From positions 109,400 through 173,399 of the forward strand of contig JAPPAP010000019.1 of the NCBI GenBank assembly GCA_026705465.1: DNA of 64,000 nucleotides, given 5' to 3'. Position 1 is the stretch's first letter. Every line of letters starts with the position of its first letter. Positions 26,732 to 35,292 of this stretch are shown here, piece after piece. The translations under genes and the position numbers were made by a program. This stretch comes from a bacterium. Lineage in GTDB: Bacteria; Actinomycetota; Acidimicrobiia; Acidimicrobiales; Bin134. The notes beneath the pieces are model-generated. The model ran no database searches. It was not told the origin of the DNA and was given only the letters and a program-made list of their open reading frames with translations.

Positions 26732-27853
26732 ATGCCGAAAACTGTCCGCCGTATTCTGGGAGCGGTCGGTTTTGTGCTGACCCTGTCGATGCTCGCGGCC
26801 TCATGCGGCACCGACGATGACGCGGTCCCCGAGTCTTCGGCCACAGCCATTGAGGCAGGCACCGCCACAGAAGCGTCGCCAACCCCTCTGCATGTTGAAA
26901 TCCTGCCATGGCCCGGGACATTAGAGGTCGTGCTCGACCGCGGCTACCTGCTGTGCGGTTCCCGCGACGATCTACCCGGCTTCGCCTTCGCGCAGCCCGA
27001 CGGCACCCATGCTGGTTTCGACGTCGACATGTGCCGGGTGGTGGCCGCTGCGGTGCTCGGTGATGCCGATGCGGTGGAAATTGTGCCGGTCACCAGCGCG
27101 GAGCGCTTCGTCGCATTGGCGGCGGGCCTGTTCGACGTGATGAACCGCAACAGCACATGGACAGCCACCAGAGACGGCAATGAAGGCGCGACTTTCCCGT
27201 TTATCTACTACTACGACGGCCAGGGAGTGATGGTGCCGGCTTCCAGCGGCTTCACCACCCTGGAAGACCTTGCCGACGCCAACATCTGCGTGAGCACGGG
27301 CACTACGACGGAGCTGAACCTCACCGCGGTATTCGCGGCCCGGGGCATCCCGTTCAACCCGGTCACCTTCGAGGGCTTCGACACCCTGGTACCCGCCTAC
27401 GAAGCGGGTCAGTGCGAGGCCATGACCTCCGACACCAGCGGGCTCGGCGTGTTCAAGTACGAGATCGAGATAAGGGGCGGCCCCGAACAGCACATCATGG
27501 CCGAGGTGTTCTCCAAAGAGCCGCTCGGACCGGTGGTGCGCGACGGCGACACCCAGTGGGCCCAGATCGTGAATTGGGCCATTATGGCCACCGTCCAGGC
27601 TTGGGAGTTCGGACTCGACTCCACCAACATCGCCAGCTATGACGGCAACGACCCCAACATCTTGAACTTCTTGGGCCGCGACGGCTTTGACCCCGGCCTC
27701 GGCCTGCCCAGCGACTTCGCCGTACAAGTGATCTCACAAGTGGGCAACTACGAAGAGATCTTCAGCCGTCACCCACAGCTGGGAACCCTGGCCGGCAGCG
27801 CCAACGACCTCTGGACCAACGGCGGCCTCATGTACGTCCCGCCCTACCGCTAG
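26732..27853 (+). CDS. Amino-acid ABC transporter substrate-binding lipoprotein (AapJ/GltI-like)
   Basis: A 373-residue extracytoplasmic binding protein. Its lipoprotein signal peptide has lipobox LAASC near residue 29, then a Ser/Thr/Ala linker and an SBP_bac_3 domain (RGYLLCGSRDDLPGFAFAQPDG near 75, GFDVDMCRVVAAAV near 100, NRNSTWTATRD near 148). The AYEAGQCEAMTSDTSGL segment near 230 is typical of AapJ-type general L-amino-acid binders. The ATG at 26732 has GGGAG 8 nt upstream and places the signal peptide correctly. No permease or ATPase is adjacent, so it is an orphan binder or serves a remote transporter. Confidence 0.9.
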   Translation: MPKTVRRILGAVGFVLTLSMLAASCGTDDDAVPESSATAIEAGTATEASPTPLHVEILPWPGTLEVVLDRGYLLCGSRDDLPGFAFAQPDGTHAGFDVDMCRVVAAAVLGDADAVEIVPVTSAERFVALAAGLFDVMNRNSTWTATRDGNEGATFPFIYYYDGQGVMVPASSGFTTLEDLADANICVSTGTTTELNLTAVFAARGIPFNPVTFEGFDTLVPAYEAGQCEAMTSDTSGLGVFKYEIEIRGGPEQHIMAEVFSKEPLGPVVRDGDTQWAQIVNWAIMATVQAWEFGLDSTNIASYDGNDPNILNFLGRDGFDPGLGLPSDFAVQVISQVGNYEEIFSRHPQLGTLAGSANDLWTNGGLMYVPPYR

Positions 27854-27863
27854 ATCGAACAGC

Positions 27864-27972
27864 TCAATCCGCCTCGCCTACTTCGATCCAGAGGCGGCAG
27901 TGGTCGCTGCTCCCCCACTCCTCGGGCGAGTTCATCGCGTTTTGCGATGTTCCAGCAGACAACCTTCGTCAC
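27864..27972 (-). pseudogene. Internally deleted remnant of an EEP-family gene
   Basis: This 109-nt stretch contains the first 45 nt of a gene like 28837-29718 (GTG start, then TKVVCWNIAKR, preceded by AGGAGG). It is fused out of frame to the last 70 or so nt of the same gene (MNSPEEWGSSDHCRLWIEVG then TGA). The roughly 800-nt middle is missing. Both ends closely match the intact copy located beyond the RDD gene, so a second EEP copy existed and was deleted internally. Confidence 0.8.
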
Positions 27973-27998
27973 CAAACCAACCTCCTGAGTAGGAGACT

Positions 27999-28748
27999 TC
28001 ACCGAGCCCGCTGCCTAGAGCGCCGAGATGCCTGTCTCCTGCGTTTCGCCCAGCGTCTGGGGTCGAATTCGCCGTCGGGATCATCGATGACCATCGTTCC
28101 GAGAACCATGTCCCAAGCGGTCCGATGCCGCTCGGCTAAGAAAAGCATGGCCAAGTTGGTGAGGAACCACGCCAGCATGATCAAGACGAATATGGCGGCT
28201 ACAAGTGGGGACGCATCAGTCTTGATGACAAGGAAAGACACGACGGCCTCAACAACCACTCCCTTCATCAAGAACTCTCGTTCCGCCATCGATCCCCAGT
28301 TAACGCAACGCCTCGTGGATACCTCTATCACCCTCAAGCCGAGCAACTGCTTGGCGGGGGATTGCCCTTTGTCATAGATGCAGAACGACCACGCCCAGTA
28401 GCCGATAGCCAACACAAGAGCTAGCACGACGGCATCAAGGCCGATCCACACCGGCAGGCTGGCCCCTATTGCGTCCAGGAGATACGCGCCTACTCGCTTC
28501 CATGAAGAAGCCAAATACAAAGACTTCGCAGCCGGCCGCGACGGCTCCGCCTCCTTTTCGCGGTCGGTCCCCTGACTAGTTCTTGCCACTGCGCTCTCTG
28601 GCGGAGCTGCCGCATCCTCGCCAGATGGCTCTAATGGGTCGAAACCAACCTTCCCATCATCAGCGACCTGATCGGTCCACTGGGAACCATCCCACCAGCG
28701 GCGCTCATGGCGGCCGTGCGGATCCGGGTGCCAAGAGGGGATGTTCAC
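27999..28748 (-). CDS. DUF2510-RDD family membrane protein
   Basis: A 249-residue protein. The N-terminal DUF2510 motif reads SWHPDPHGRHERRWWDGSQWT (residues 4-24, quoted in part). An acidic linker is followed by an RDD membrane domain with three to four hydrophobic segments (about 90-130 and 165-210) and a very basic Arg-rich C-terminus. DUF2510 is a short actinobacterial domain usually found before membrane segments. RDD proteins include Na+/H+ antiporter-like members, but no transport is shown here. It separates the EEP remnant from the intact EEP gene on the same strand. Confidence 0.85.
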   Translation of the reverse strand: MNIPSWHPDPHGRHERRWWDGSQWTDQVADDGKVGFDPLEPSGEDAAAPPESAVARTSQGTDREKEAEPSRPAAKSLYLASSWKRVGAYLLDAIGASLPVWIGLDAVVLALVLAIGYWAWSFCIYDKGQSPAKQLLGLRVIEVSTRRCVNWGSMAEREFLMKGVVVEAVVSFLVIKTDASPLVAAIFVLIMLAWFLTNLAMLFLAERHRTAWDMVLGTMVIDDPDGEFDPRRWAKRRRQASRRSRQRAR

Positions 28749-28836
28749 GGCGACAGGCTATCGAAGGCCCTGATACCCCATGAACGCTTCGTTGGCCTCT
28801 GCCCGCAGTTCTTTTCGTGGGTGATGACGAAGCGGC

Positions 28837-29718
28837 TCAATCCTTTTGGCCCACTTCGATCAGCAGTCGACAGTGGTCGCTGCTCCCCCACTCCTCGGGC
28901 GAGTTCATAGCCTCCACGGTGACCTCCTTATGGAAGCCGCGGGATGCGAAGGCGTAGTCGAGCTGGTTCTCCGCAGTCTCCGGTGACCTTGTCGTTGTGT
29001 AGTAGGTGGGGACGTTCTTGGTGCCCTCCGGCAGTCCTTGGGGTGTCGGGTTGGCCTGTCTGCCGTCGGGCGACTGGGGGCCCAAAAACTCCAGGCCAAG
29101 CGCATCCATCCGTTCGAAAACTGTGCGCTCGCGATCAGTTAGAGACAGCGGGTTGTCATGAGTGGCTCCGTAGAACATATTCAGATCACCCGCAGCCAAT
29201 ATGCGGTGGGTGCCTGGATCGGTGTCGCCGATGAACGCCGAAAGGTCTGAGATGATCCGGTGCGCCGAACCGTCGGAGTAGCCCACCCTCCACTTGCTGT
29301 TGGTCGACGGATGGGGCTTGATCCACCGTGCATACATCGACACGACGATGAACGGCGGCCCGCCATGTGGAGTAACCCGGGCAGCAGCGATCGTGCCGAT
29401 GCCGCTAACGGCGACCTCGTCTTCGGCTACCTCGCTAATTTGGCCTACCTGCTTGAACCACTCGACTTCAACCCGGTCCGACAGTTTCACCACCTTCGAC
29501 CAACGGTCGGACAAGTTTTTCCAACGACCTGAGTACCAGTCCGAGTTCCAAGCGTGTGCATCCCAATGATCTTCGTCGCCGGTATCGACTCTGTCGGCGA
29601 CGTCTTCCGGAACCTGACCCGCCTCTTGCAACAGAGCCACATCGGCATCCATAGCCACCAGCTCACGCCACGGCTCACGGCGTTTTGCGATGTTCCAACA
29701 AACAACCTTCGTGGCCAT
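28837..29718 (-). CDS. Endonuclease/exonuclease/phosphatase (EEP)-family hydrolase
   Basis: A 293-residue protein of the DNase I/exonuclease III-like fold. Seen: N-terminal KVVCWNIAKR (Asn metal ligand), ALLQEAG near 31 (catalytic Glu), AAGDLNMFYG near 190 (Asp-x-Asn) and the C-terminal SSDHCRLL (Asp-His pair). Substrates in this family range from nucleic acids to phospholipid headgroups. The ATG at 29718 was preferred over one 12 nt upstream because it aligns with the remnant copy's start and has GGAGG upstream. It is the intact partner of the deleted copy at 27864-27972. Confidence 0.85.
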   Translation of the reverse strand: MATKVVCWNIAKRREPWRELVAMDADVALLQEAGQVPEDVADRVDTGDEDHWDAHAWNSDWYSGRWKNLSDRWSKVVKLSDRVEVEWFKQVGQISEVAEDEVAVSGIGTIAAARVTPHGGPPFIVVSMYARWIKPHPSTNSKWRVGYSDGSAHRIISDLSAFIGDTDPGTHRILAAGDLNMFYGATHDNPLSLTDRERTVFERMDALGLEFLGPQSPDGRQANPTPQGLPEGTKNVPTYYTTTRSPETAENQLDYAFASRGFHKEVTVEAMNSPEEWGSSDHCRLLIEVGQKD

Positions 29719-29749
29719 CCAAACCTCCAAGACAAAGAGTCAATAGAGG

Positions 29750-30985
29750 CTAGTTCGAGCGCGTTGGGGACCAGCGGCGCTGGCGAAGCCGTTCTGCGAG
29801 GCGAGACTTCCGCTGCCACCGGGCGCGGTAGGACTCGCTGGGCGTGTGGAGGGTTATGGAGTCGGAGTACTGGTAGAGCACCGCTCCGACGAGGGTGAGG
29901 ATGATGACGTAGGTGGCGGCGAGCGCGCCGAGGTCGCTCTCGCGGGAGATGCCGAGTTCGGCGATGACGATCGAGAACTCTCCGTGGGCGATGAGGGCGG
30001 CCCCGGCCCGGGCCCGGCCGGGTTTGCCGATCCCGACTCGTCCCGCGGCGATCCAGCCGGTGGCGACCTTGGTGGCGATGGTCACGAGGGCGATAACCAA
30101 AGCGGCAACGGCGACATCGGGGACGAGGTTTAGGTCGACTTGCAGACCGAAGAACACAAAGAAGACCGCGGCGAAGAGGTTGCGCAGCGGCAAGAGCAGG
30201 CCGCGGGCATGGGAAACGATGTCGCCCGACAGTGCGATGCCCACGATGAACGCTCCCACCGCGGTTGACAGGTTGAGGCGTCCGGCGATGCCGGCAAAGA
30301 GGAGTGTGCCGCCCAGCAGGGTCAACAGCAGCGCTTCGCTGGATTGGCTCAAGGCGATGGCGCCGAGCCGATCGCCGAACAGGTAGGCGGCACCGAGCAC
30401 CGCTATAACCACGAGCAATGCGACGGCGATTGTGATGGTGGTGCTCAGGGCCGAGCCGCCGAATAGCACGCCCGACACGATGGGCAGATAGAGCACCATG
30501 GCCAGGTCCTCGATGACGAGCACGCTCAGGATCACCGATGTCTCGTGGTTGCCGATGCGGTCGAGGTCGGCGACGAGCTTCGCCACGATGCCCGACGACG
30601 AGATGTAGGTCACGCCCCCGAGCAAGACGGCGACGATCGGGTCGAACCCGAGCAGCAGCCCGGCGACGAAACCGGGCGGGAAATTGAGGACGAGGTCGAC
30701 GATCCCGGCCAGCGTCGACCGCCGCACATTGTCGATCAGCTCGTGGGCTGAGAACTCGAGTCCCAGCATCAGCAGCATCAAGATGACGCCGATCTCGGCG
30801 CCCACCTCGATGAACTCCGCCGACGCCGGCAACTCGACGAGACCGCCATCGCCAAGGGCCAGCCCCACCAGCAGGTACAGCGGAAGCGCGGGCAGGCCGA
30901 TCCTTCGAGCCAAGCGGGCGACGATGGCCAGAACCAGCACCACCGCCCCGAGCTCGATCACAAACAGATCGCCGCCCGTGTGCAT
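29750..30985 (-). CDS. Cation:proton antiporter, CPA2 type (KhtU/KefB-like)
   Basis: A 411-residue inner-membrane antiporter with about twelve hydrophobic helices. Seen: LMLGLEFSAHEL near 80, SSSGIVAKLVADL near 130 (family core), VLVIEDLAMVLYLP near 155 and FFVFFGLQVDL near 275. It has no C-terminal RCK domain of its own; that role is supplied by the separately encoded regulator 3 nt upstream. Together they match KhtT-KhtU K+/H+ antiporters, which export K+ at high pH or in response to ligands. The C-terminal 45 residues are Arg-rich and cytoplasmic. Confidence 0.88.
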   Translation of the reverse strand: MHTGGDLFVIELGAVVLVLAIVARLARRIGLPALPLYLLVGLALGDGGLVELPASAEFIEVGAEIGVILMLLMLGLEFSAHELIDNVRRSTLAGIVDLVLNFPPGFVAGLLLGFDPIVAVLLGGVTYISSSGIVAKLVADLDRIGNHETSVILSVLVIEDLAMVLYLPIVSGVLFGGSALSTTITIAVALLVVIAVLGAAYLFGDRLGAIALSQSSEALLLTLLGGTLLFAGIAGRLNLSTAVGAFIVGIALSGDIVSHARGLLLPLRNLFAAVFFVFFGLQVDLNLVPDVAVAALVIALVTIATKVATGWIAAGRVGIGKPGRARAGAALIAHGEFSIVIAELGISRESDLGALAATYVIILTLVGAVLYQYSDSITLHTPSESYRARWQRKSRLAERLRQRRWSPTRSN

Positions 30986-30988
30986 GGG

Positions 30989-31477
30989 CTAGCCCGATTC
31001 GTTCAGCAGCTTGGTGGCCGCCTTCACCGCGGCCGGGACGCCGACGACCACTGCGGTGCCGCCGGCTTCGAGGCGGTCAGCTCCGCCCGGGATGGGGATG
31101 GAGCCCGAGTCGGTGACCAGCGCGACGACGCCCGCACCGGTTCGCGCCCTCAGCTCGGCCTCGGCCAGGGTCAGCCCGGCGAGAGACGACTTCGAATCGA
31201 TTGTTACCCACGAGATGACGAGATCCTCAAGCCGGTGCACGACGTCGTCCAGATGCTCCAGAACGGGATTGCCGCCCAACAGCTCGCCGAGGGTGTGGCC
31301 CTCGTCCTCGGTCAGCACCACGCTCTCGCAGGCACGGTCAACGTCCCGTTCGTCATAGACCACCAGATCGCGCCGACCGGTCTGGTGGACGACCACGCCG
31401 ACGCAACGGCCGGCGTTGGTCTCCAGGTCGAAGCGAACCCCCACACCGGGCAAGTCAGTCTCGGTTGCCTTTCCCAC
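30989..31477 (-). CDS. Antiporter regulatory subunit, KhtT-like (RCK_C/TrkA-C)
   Basis: A 162-residue cytoplasmic protein. The N-terminal part (residues 1-80) resembles KhtT's N-domain, including GVGVRFDLETNAGRCVGVVVHQTGRRDLVVYD. The C-terminal TrkA-C/RCK_C domain runs about 85-160, with SLAGLTLAEAELRARTGAGVVAL and DRLEAGGTAVVVG. In B. subtilis KhtT gates KhtU. The gene is immediately upstream of the antiporter, with 3 nt between them, as one operon. Nucleotide-ligand binding is inferred from the family. Confidence 0.85.
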   Translation of the reverse strand: MGKATETDLPGVGVRFDLETNAGRCVGVVVHQTGRRDLVVYDERDVDRACESVVLTEDEGHTLGELLGGNPVLEHLDDVVHRLEDLVISWVTIDSKSSLAGLTLAEAELRARTGAGVVALVTDSGSIPIPGGADRLEAGGTAVVVGVPAAVKAATKLLNESG

Positions 31478-31651
31478 TGGTTTCTCCTCTCAGTCGTCAT
31501 CGAGGCGGTAACCGCCATATTGACAGAACAGCGCCATCGAAGGGGCCTGGAGTTGGCAGTACAGTGCGCACAGATCCACCAGATGCTTGCGCCCTCGGGT
31601 AAGGCGCCTGGGCAATGGAAATGCAAGGGAACCGAGAAGGGAGTCTTCCTA

Positions 31652-33019
31652 ATGAGCACCGGGCGGGTTGTCATCGTCGGCGGGGGCTTTGCCGGGCTCA
31701 GCGCCTCCTACGAGCTTAGGAAGCGGGGCATCACTCCCCTGCTGCTCGAGGCCAAGGAGCGGGCGGGGGGACGCGGCATCGGCGAGAGGGTGGACGGGTT
31801 CTCGGTGGACAACGGCGCCTTCGTCTTCACCACCACCTACGACACCGCTTTTCGCATCTGCGAGGAGTTGGGATTGCCGCTGGTGGAGTCGACCATGATC
31901 TTCGGCCACTACCGAGGTGGGCGGTGGGTTACCACAACGCCCGACCAATCGATCGGGAATTTCCTTCGGCAGCTGCCGGCGGCCAAGGCCATGGGCTTCC
32001 TCTCGCCTTCAGGCCTGCGGGCTGGTTCCAAGGTGATGCGGCACATGTACCGCCAGGAGGAGCTCCTGAGTTTCGCTAGCGACAGCCGCCTCGCCGAGAT
32101 CGACGACGACGAGTCCTACGGCGACTACCTCGATCGCCACAAGGTGCCCGACAAGCTGCGGGTATCGCTCAGCGGGCCCCTGAAGATGATCTTGGGCGAT
32201 GCCGCGCCCGCCGGCCAAGCGCTGATGCGGGCCTATATCGGCGAGACGATGCTGAGCGGCGGCAAGGTGTACATGCCCGAGCGGGGCATCGGCTCTTTGA
32301 GCGAGGCGCTGGCTGATGACTGCTCCGATGTGATCCGGGTTTCAACCCCCGTGAGGAGAGTCGTCGTGGAAGATGGGGCTGCGACCGGCGTTGTCGTCGA
32401 CGGCGAGACGATCGAGGCTGACGCGGTCATCAGCGCTGTGCCCGGCACGCAGGTATCTGGCCTCATCCCCGAACTGCCGGCCGAGACTCATGCCGCTCTC
32501 AGCACCGTGAGTTACTCAACTGGCTGCCGAGTAGTGATCGGCCTCGACCACCGCCCGCTGCCTTCCGGCTGGCACGGCGCTCTCTACCCCGAGCACGACG
32601 ACACCCCTCTTCTGATGGACCGGACCACCTTCCTGCCCGCCTGCGCGCCACCGGGCAAGAGCATCCTCGACCTGCTCATCGGCCTCGACCGGGCCAAGGA
32701 GCTCATCCCCCAAGACGACGAAGAGGTGAAGCGCCAGATGTTGGGGGCCGCTCGACGAAACGCCCCGCCCGGTTCGACCCTTCCCGGCGATGACGAGGGC
32801 CTGTTCTACCGCGTGTACCGCTGGGAGGAAGCCCTGTGCATGGGCGAGCCCGGAATGCTCGCCAAGATGACCGAGATCCCAGGCCAGCTTGCCGGAAGCA
32901 TCGACAACCTGTTCCTGGCTGGCGACTACATGGGCATCCCGTCAGTCAACGGCGCCCTCTCCAGCGGCCACCGCGCCGCCACCCAGGCCGCCGACCTGCT
33001 GGCCTCTCGCAGCAGCTAG
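31652..33019 (+). CDS. NAD(P)/FAD-dependent amine oxidase/phytoene desaturase-like oxidoreductase
   Basis: A 455-residue flavoprotein. Seen: dinucleotide-binding VVIVGGGFAGLSASYEL near residue 5, followed by the GG-type motif LEAKERAGGRG near 35, an NTP-like middle region, and C-terminal DNLFLAGDYMGIPSVNGALSSG near 420, the FAD-closing motif. The family includes carotenoid desaturases, protoporphyrinogen oxidase and amine oxidases; the reaction is not assigned. The ATG at 31652 was chosen because the Rossmann motif starts five residues later and GAGAAGGGAG precedes it. It diverges from the KhtTU operon across a 174-nt promoter region. Confidence 0.88.
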   Translation: MSTGRVVIVGGGFAGLSASYELRKRGITPLLLEAKERAGGRGIGERVDGFSVDNGAFVFTTTYDTAFRICEELGLPLVESTMIFGHYRGGRWVTTTPDQSIGNFLRQLPAAKAMGFLSPSGLRAGSKVMRHMYRQEELLSFASDSRLAEIDDDESYGDYLDRHKVPDKLRVSLSGPLKMILGDAAPAGQALMRAYIGETMLSGGKVYMPERGIGSLSEALADDCSDVIRVSTPVRRVVVEDGAATGVVVDGETIEADAVISAVPGTQVSGLIPELPAETHAALSTVSYSTGCRVVIGLDHRPLPSGWHGALYPEHDDTPLLMDRTTFLPACAPPGKSILDLLIGLDRAKELIPQDDEEVKRQMLGAARRNAPPGSTLPGDDEGLFYRVYRWEEALCMGEPGMLAKMTEIPGQLAGSIDNLFLAGDYMGIPSVNGALSSGHRAATQAADLLASRSS

Positions 33020-33064
33020 ACCGGGCGACCGGCGCTGGTGGCACTCGCCCCGACTACAGAGGCC

Positions 33065-33697
33065 TCAGCCGATGCGGTTCGCCAACATCTCGGCACCCTC
33101 TCCGCCCAAATCGCCAAGTGCCACAGGCCGGTTGGTGACCGCCAGCAACAGCGCCTCTGCCGGTCCTGACACCAACGCCCCGTCACCGACCGACCATTCC
33201 ATATCGGTTGCCTCAAATCGAAGGCCCTTGGTGCGCTTTCCCGGCACAAAGCCAATGGCGCGGCCACCGCAGCAGTAATCGAGCGCGGCACGCAGGCCCT
33301 CAGGGTGCAGCGTTGCTGAGATACCGAGCGGCCGCTCGATGTCGCGGGTGTGGATCAGGACATCGGTCAACGGAGCGATGGGCCCGACAATCGGCGGAGC
33401 AATCCGCTTTTCGGCTAGCTGACGGTATTTCGCCAGAAGCTGGCCCGGATCTTGTGAGCCGTATTCGCAAGCCACGTCGGCGGCGTAATCGTCGTAGCTC
33501 CGGACCCGAAACGACCGCCACAAGAAACGGCCCGCGGGGATGTCCAAGATAGTGACCAGATGACCCACCACATCGCGCACCCGCCACTTCTCGCACAAAG
33601 ACCGCGCGTTCCACTGCTCATCACTCAAGTCGTCGAGAACACCGATCAAACGCTGGCGCTGCGCCACAGCAGCATCGAACAAAGCCGCCTTCTCCAT
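33065..33697 (-). CDS. Maleylpyruvate isomerase-family mycothiol-dependent enzyme
   Basis: A 210-residue DinB-like four-helix protein of the TIGR03083/MDMPI_N type. Seen: LIGVLDDLSDEQWNARSLCEKWRVRDVVGHLV at 18-49, with the family's metal-site His in VGHLV, then IAPLTDVLIHTRDIERPLG near 130, which supplies the second and third His-type ligands. Such proteins use mycothiol with a bound divalent metal, which supports actinobacterial ancestry. The specific reaction is unknown. It is single on the minus strand and converges on the FAD oxidoreductase. Confidence 0.88.
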   Translation of the reverse strand: MEKAALFDAAVAQRQRLIGVLDDLSDEQWNARSLCEKWRVRDVVGHLVTILDIPAGRFLWRSFRVRSYDDYAADVACEYGSQDPGQLLAKYRQLAEKRIAPPIVGPIAPLTDVLIHTRDIERPLGISATLHPEGLRAALDYCCGGRAIGFVPGKRTKGLRFEATDMEWSVGDGALVSGPAEALLLAVTNRPVALGDLGGEGAEMLANRIG

Positions 33698-33794
33698 CGC
33701 CGAACCCTACAGAAATAGGACGCCAACAGGATGGGACTGGCCTGTACTTCCCAAGGTGCTGGGCAGAAAGCAACAGCGGTCTACGCTGCCTCCC

Positions 33795-34931
33795 ATGGCT
33801 GACCTGTGGCGCGCCAGGACAATTGTGTCCGCCTGCCTTTTCGCCGTCTTAGCAGTAGTCGGTGCAGCTTGCGGTGGCGGCGAAGACTCATCGGCCTCAC
33901 AGCCTGTGCCGTCCACCGCGATCGCGGCGCCCGAACTCACCGCAGAGCCCACCGCAACCGCAGAGCCCACCGCAACCGCAGAGCCAACCGCGAAGCCCAC
34001 CGCGGCACCCGAGCCAACCGCAACCGCAGAGCCAACCGCGAAGCCCACCGCAACCGCAGAGCCCACCGCGGAACCAACCGCCGAGCCCACCGCAACCGCA
34101 GAGCCCACCGCAACCGCAGAGCCCACCGCAACCGCAGAGCCCACCGCGGAACCAACCGCCGAGCCCGTGCCTGAGCCTTTGCCACCACCGCCGGAGGGCC
34201 GCTTCGACCCGTTCTATACCCAGTGGACTCAGGCCGGGTCTATTGACGTGATCGCTCCGGCAATAGTTGACCCGGCTGCGCTGCGGCAGGTGGCCGCGGT
34301 CATCGAGGAGATGCTCGCCAACCGCCCCGACATCCTCGAGGAGATGGCCAGCCACCTCTATGTCATCGTTGCCCCATCGCGGATGAAGCAGGGCGAACTA
34401 CCCGAGATGCAGGCTGCGCCACAAGAGTGGTTCGACTTCTGGGGCCAGCCCAACCGCCTCGAGTATGAGGTGCTCGGTGGGTTCGGGCCGTCGTTCCCGG
34501 GGTTGCCGTTTGTAGTGGTGAGCGCCGACAACGCCTTGTGCACTTCCCTCGACTCCCATTTCGACGAGGACGTGGTCGTGCACGAGTTCGCCCACGGCAT
34601 CCACGGGGTGCAGCGGCTGGTCGACCCCAGCTTCGACGCCAGTGTGCTTCGGCTCTACGACGATGCGATTGCGGCGGGCCTCTGGCAGCCGAGCCACTAC
34701 GCCGCCACCAACCACGATGAGTACTTCGCGGAGGTGTTCCAGTCGTGGGCCGACGTCAACTCCCGCGACGACAGCTTCGTGCACAACCCACCCATAGCCA
34801 CCGCTGAGGAAGTCGTCGAGCACGACCCCGCCGTAGCCGCCTTCATGACGGAATGGTTCGGCCACATAGAGCTCACCTCGACGTGCCACCGCGATCCCGC
34901 CGCCCGCGACGAGCCCCCAGTCATTACCTAG
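33795..34931 (+). CDS. Repeat-rich lipoprotein with gluzincin-like metallopeptidase domain
   Basis: A 378-residue protein. Its lipoprotein signal peptide has lipobox VGAAC near residue 28, followed by a 75-residue low-complexity spacer of TAEPTA/TAKPTA repeats. A C-terminal domain carries HEFAHGIH (His263, Glu264, His267) and NHDEYFAEVFQSW (Glu309 and Glu313). This fits HExxH plus downstream Glu zinc sites of the gluzincin/ATLF type. The protein is probably anchored outside the membrane with a flexible wall-spanning stalk. The ATG at 33795 places the lipobox correctly. The closest family was not identified. Confidence 0.82.
   Translation: MADLWRARTIVSACLFAVLAVVGAACGGGEDSSASQPVPSTAIAAPELTAEPTATAEPTATAEPTAKPTAAPEPTATAEPTAKPTATAEPTAEPTAEPTATAEPTATAEPTATAEPTAEPTAEPVPEPLPPPPEGRFDPFYTQWTQAGSIDVIAPAIVDPAALRQVAAVIEEMLANRPDILEEMASHLYVIVAPSRMKQGELPEMQAAPQEWFDFWGQPNRLEYEVLGGFGPSFPGLPFVVVSADNALCTSLDSHFDEDVVVHEFAHGIHGVQRLVDPSFDASVLRLYDDAIAAGLWQPSHYAATNHDEYFAEVFQSWADVNSRDDSFVHNPPIATAEEVVEHDPAVAAFMTEWFGHIELTSTCHRDPAARDEPPVIT
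33938..34166 (+). repeat. Minisatellite encoding the TAEPTA stalk
   Basis: About twelve imperfect 18-bp units based on ACCGCAACCGCAGAGCCC lie in frame within the lipoprotein gene. Variant units read AACCGCGAAGCCCACCGC or GCGGAACCAACCGCCGAG. The period is a codon multiple, so length changes by slippage would keep the frame. The antisense frames read as Gly-Ser-Ala-Val repeats and are not genes. Confidence 0.9.
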
Positions 34932-35012
34932 GGTCTGTCGACAAGGAACTGTCACACCCTCGCAGTAGGTTCCCCACCAATATCGGCCGGTAGTGGCCCC
35001 ACCCAACCCAGT

Positions 35013-35028
35013 GTCAACTTTTGTTGAC
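35013..35028. promoter_or_regulatory. Palindrome upstream of toxin/antitoxin-like pair
   Basis: GTCAAC-TTTT-GTTGAC is a perfect 6-bp inverted repeat around 4 nt, 9 nt before the ATG at 35038. Toxin-antitoxin operons commonly carry an autoregulatory operator here. Alternatively it could be an RNA hairpin hiding the start. Confidence 0.45.
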
Positions 35029-35037
35029 ATCAACCCG

Positions 35038-35292
35038 ATGGACCGTTACCTTGAAAAGGCCGTTATCGCGCCAAGTGCTCGCAAACACGGCGTCCAAGAT
35101 AAAGACATGCATCACGCTCTAAGGCACCACTGGGATGTGACCTCTTCGCAGGATCCAGAAGTCCTGATGTATGTGGGGCCATCGACAACTGGAGAACTCT
35201 TGGAAATCGGGGTTGTGATCGATCCTGATTATCCGATGGTCATCCATGCCATGGCCGCGCGACCAAAGTATTTGAGAGGAAAATGGAACTAA
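35038..35292 (+). CDS. Small protein, putative toxin of a TA-like pair
   Basis: An 84-residue protein with the pattern KAVIAPSARKHGV..KDMHHALRHH, then VLMYVGPSTTGELLEIGVVID, and a C-terminal VIHAMAARPKYLRG. This layout recurs in small actinobacterial toxin-like proteins of the BrnT/DUF4258 sort that sit before an HTH partner, but activity is not known. The ATG at 35038 was chosen because the palindrome lies just upstream; a GTG at 34993 would add 15 residues. Its stop lies inside the next gene (10-nt overlap), the usual TA arrangement. Confidence 0.55.
   Translation: MDRYLEKAVIAPSARKHGVQDKDMHHALRHHWDVTSSQDPEVLMYVGPSTTGELLEIGVVIDPDYPMVIHAMAARPKYLRGKWN

Noticed and set aside
33707..34144. Minus-strand frame encoding Gly-Ser-Ala-Val repeats
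   Set aside because: It is the antisense of the TAEPTA minisatellite; the opposite frame has a signal peptide, lipobox and zinc-site domain, so it is the real gene.
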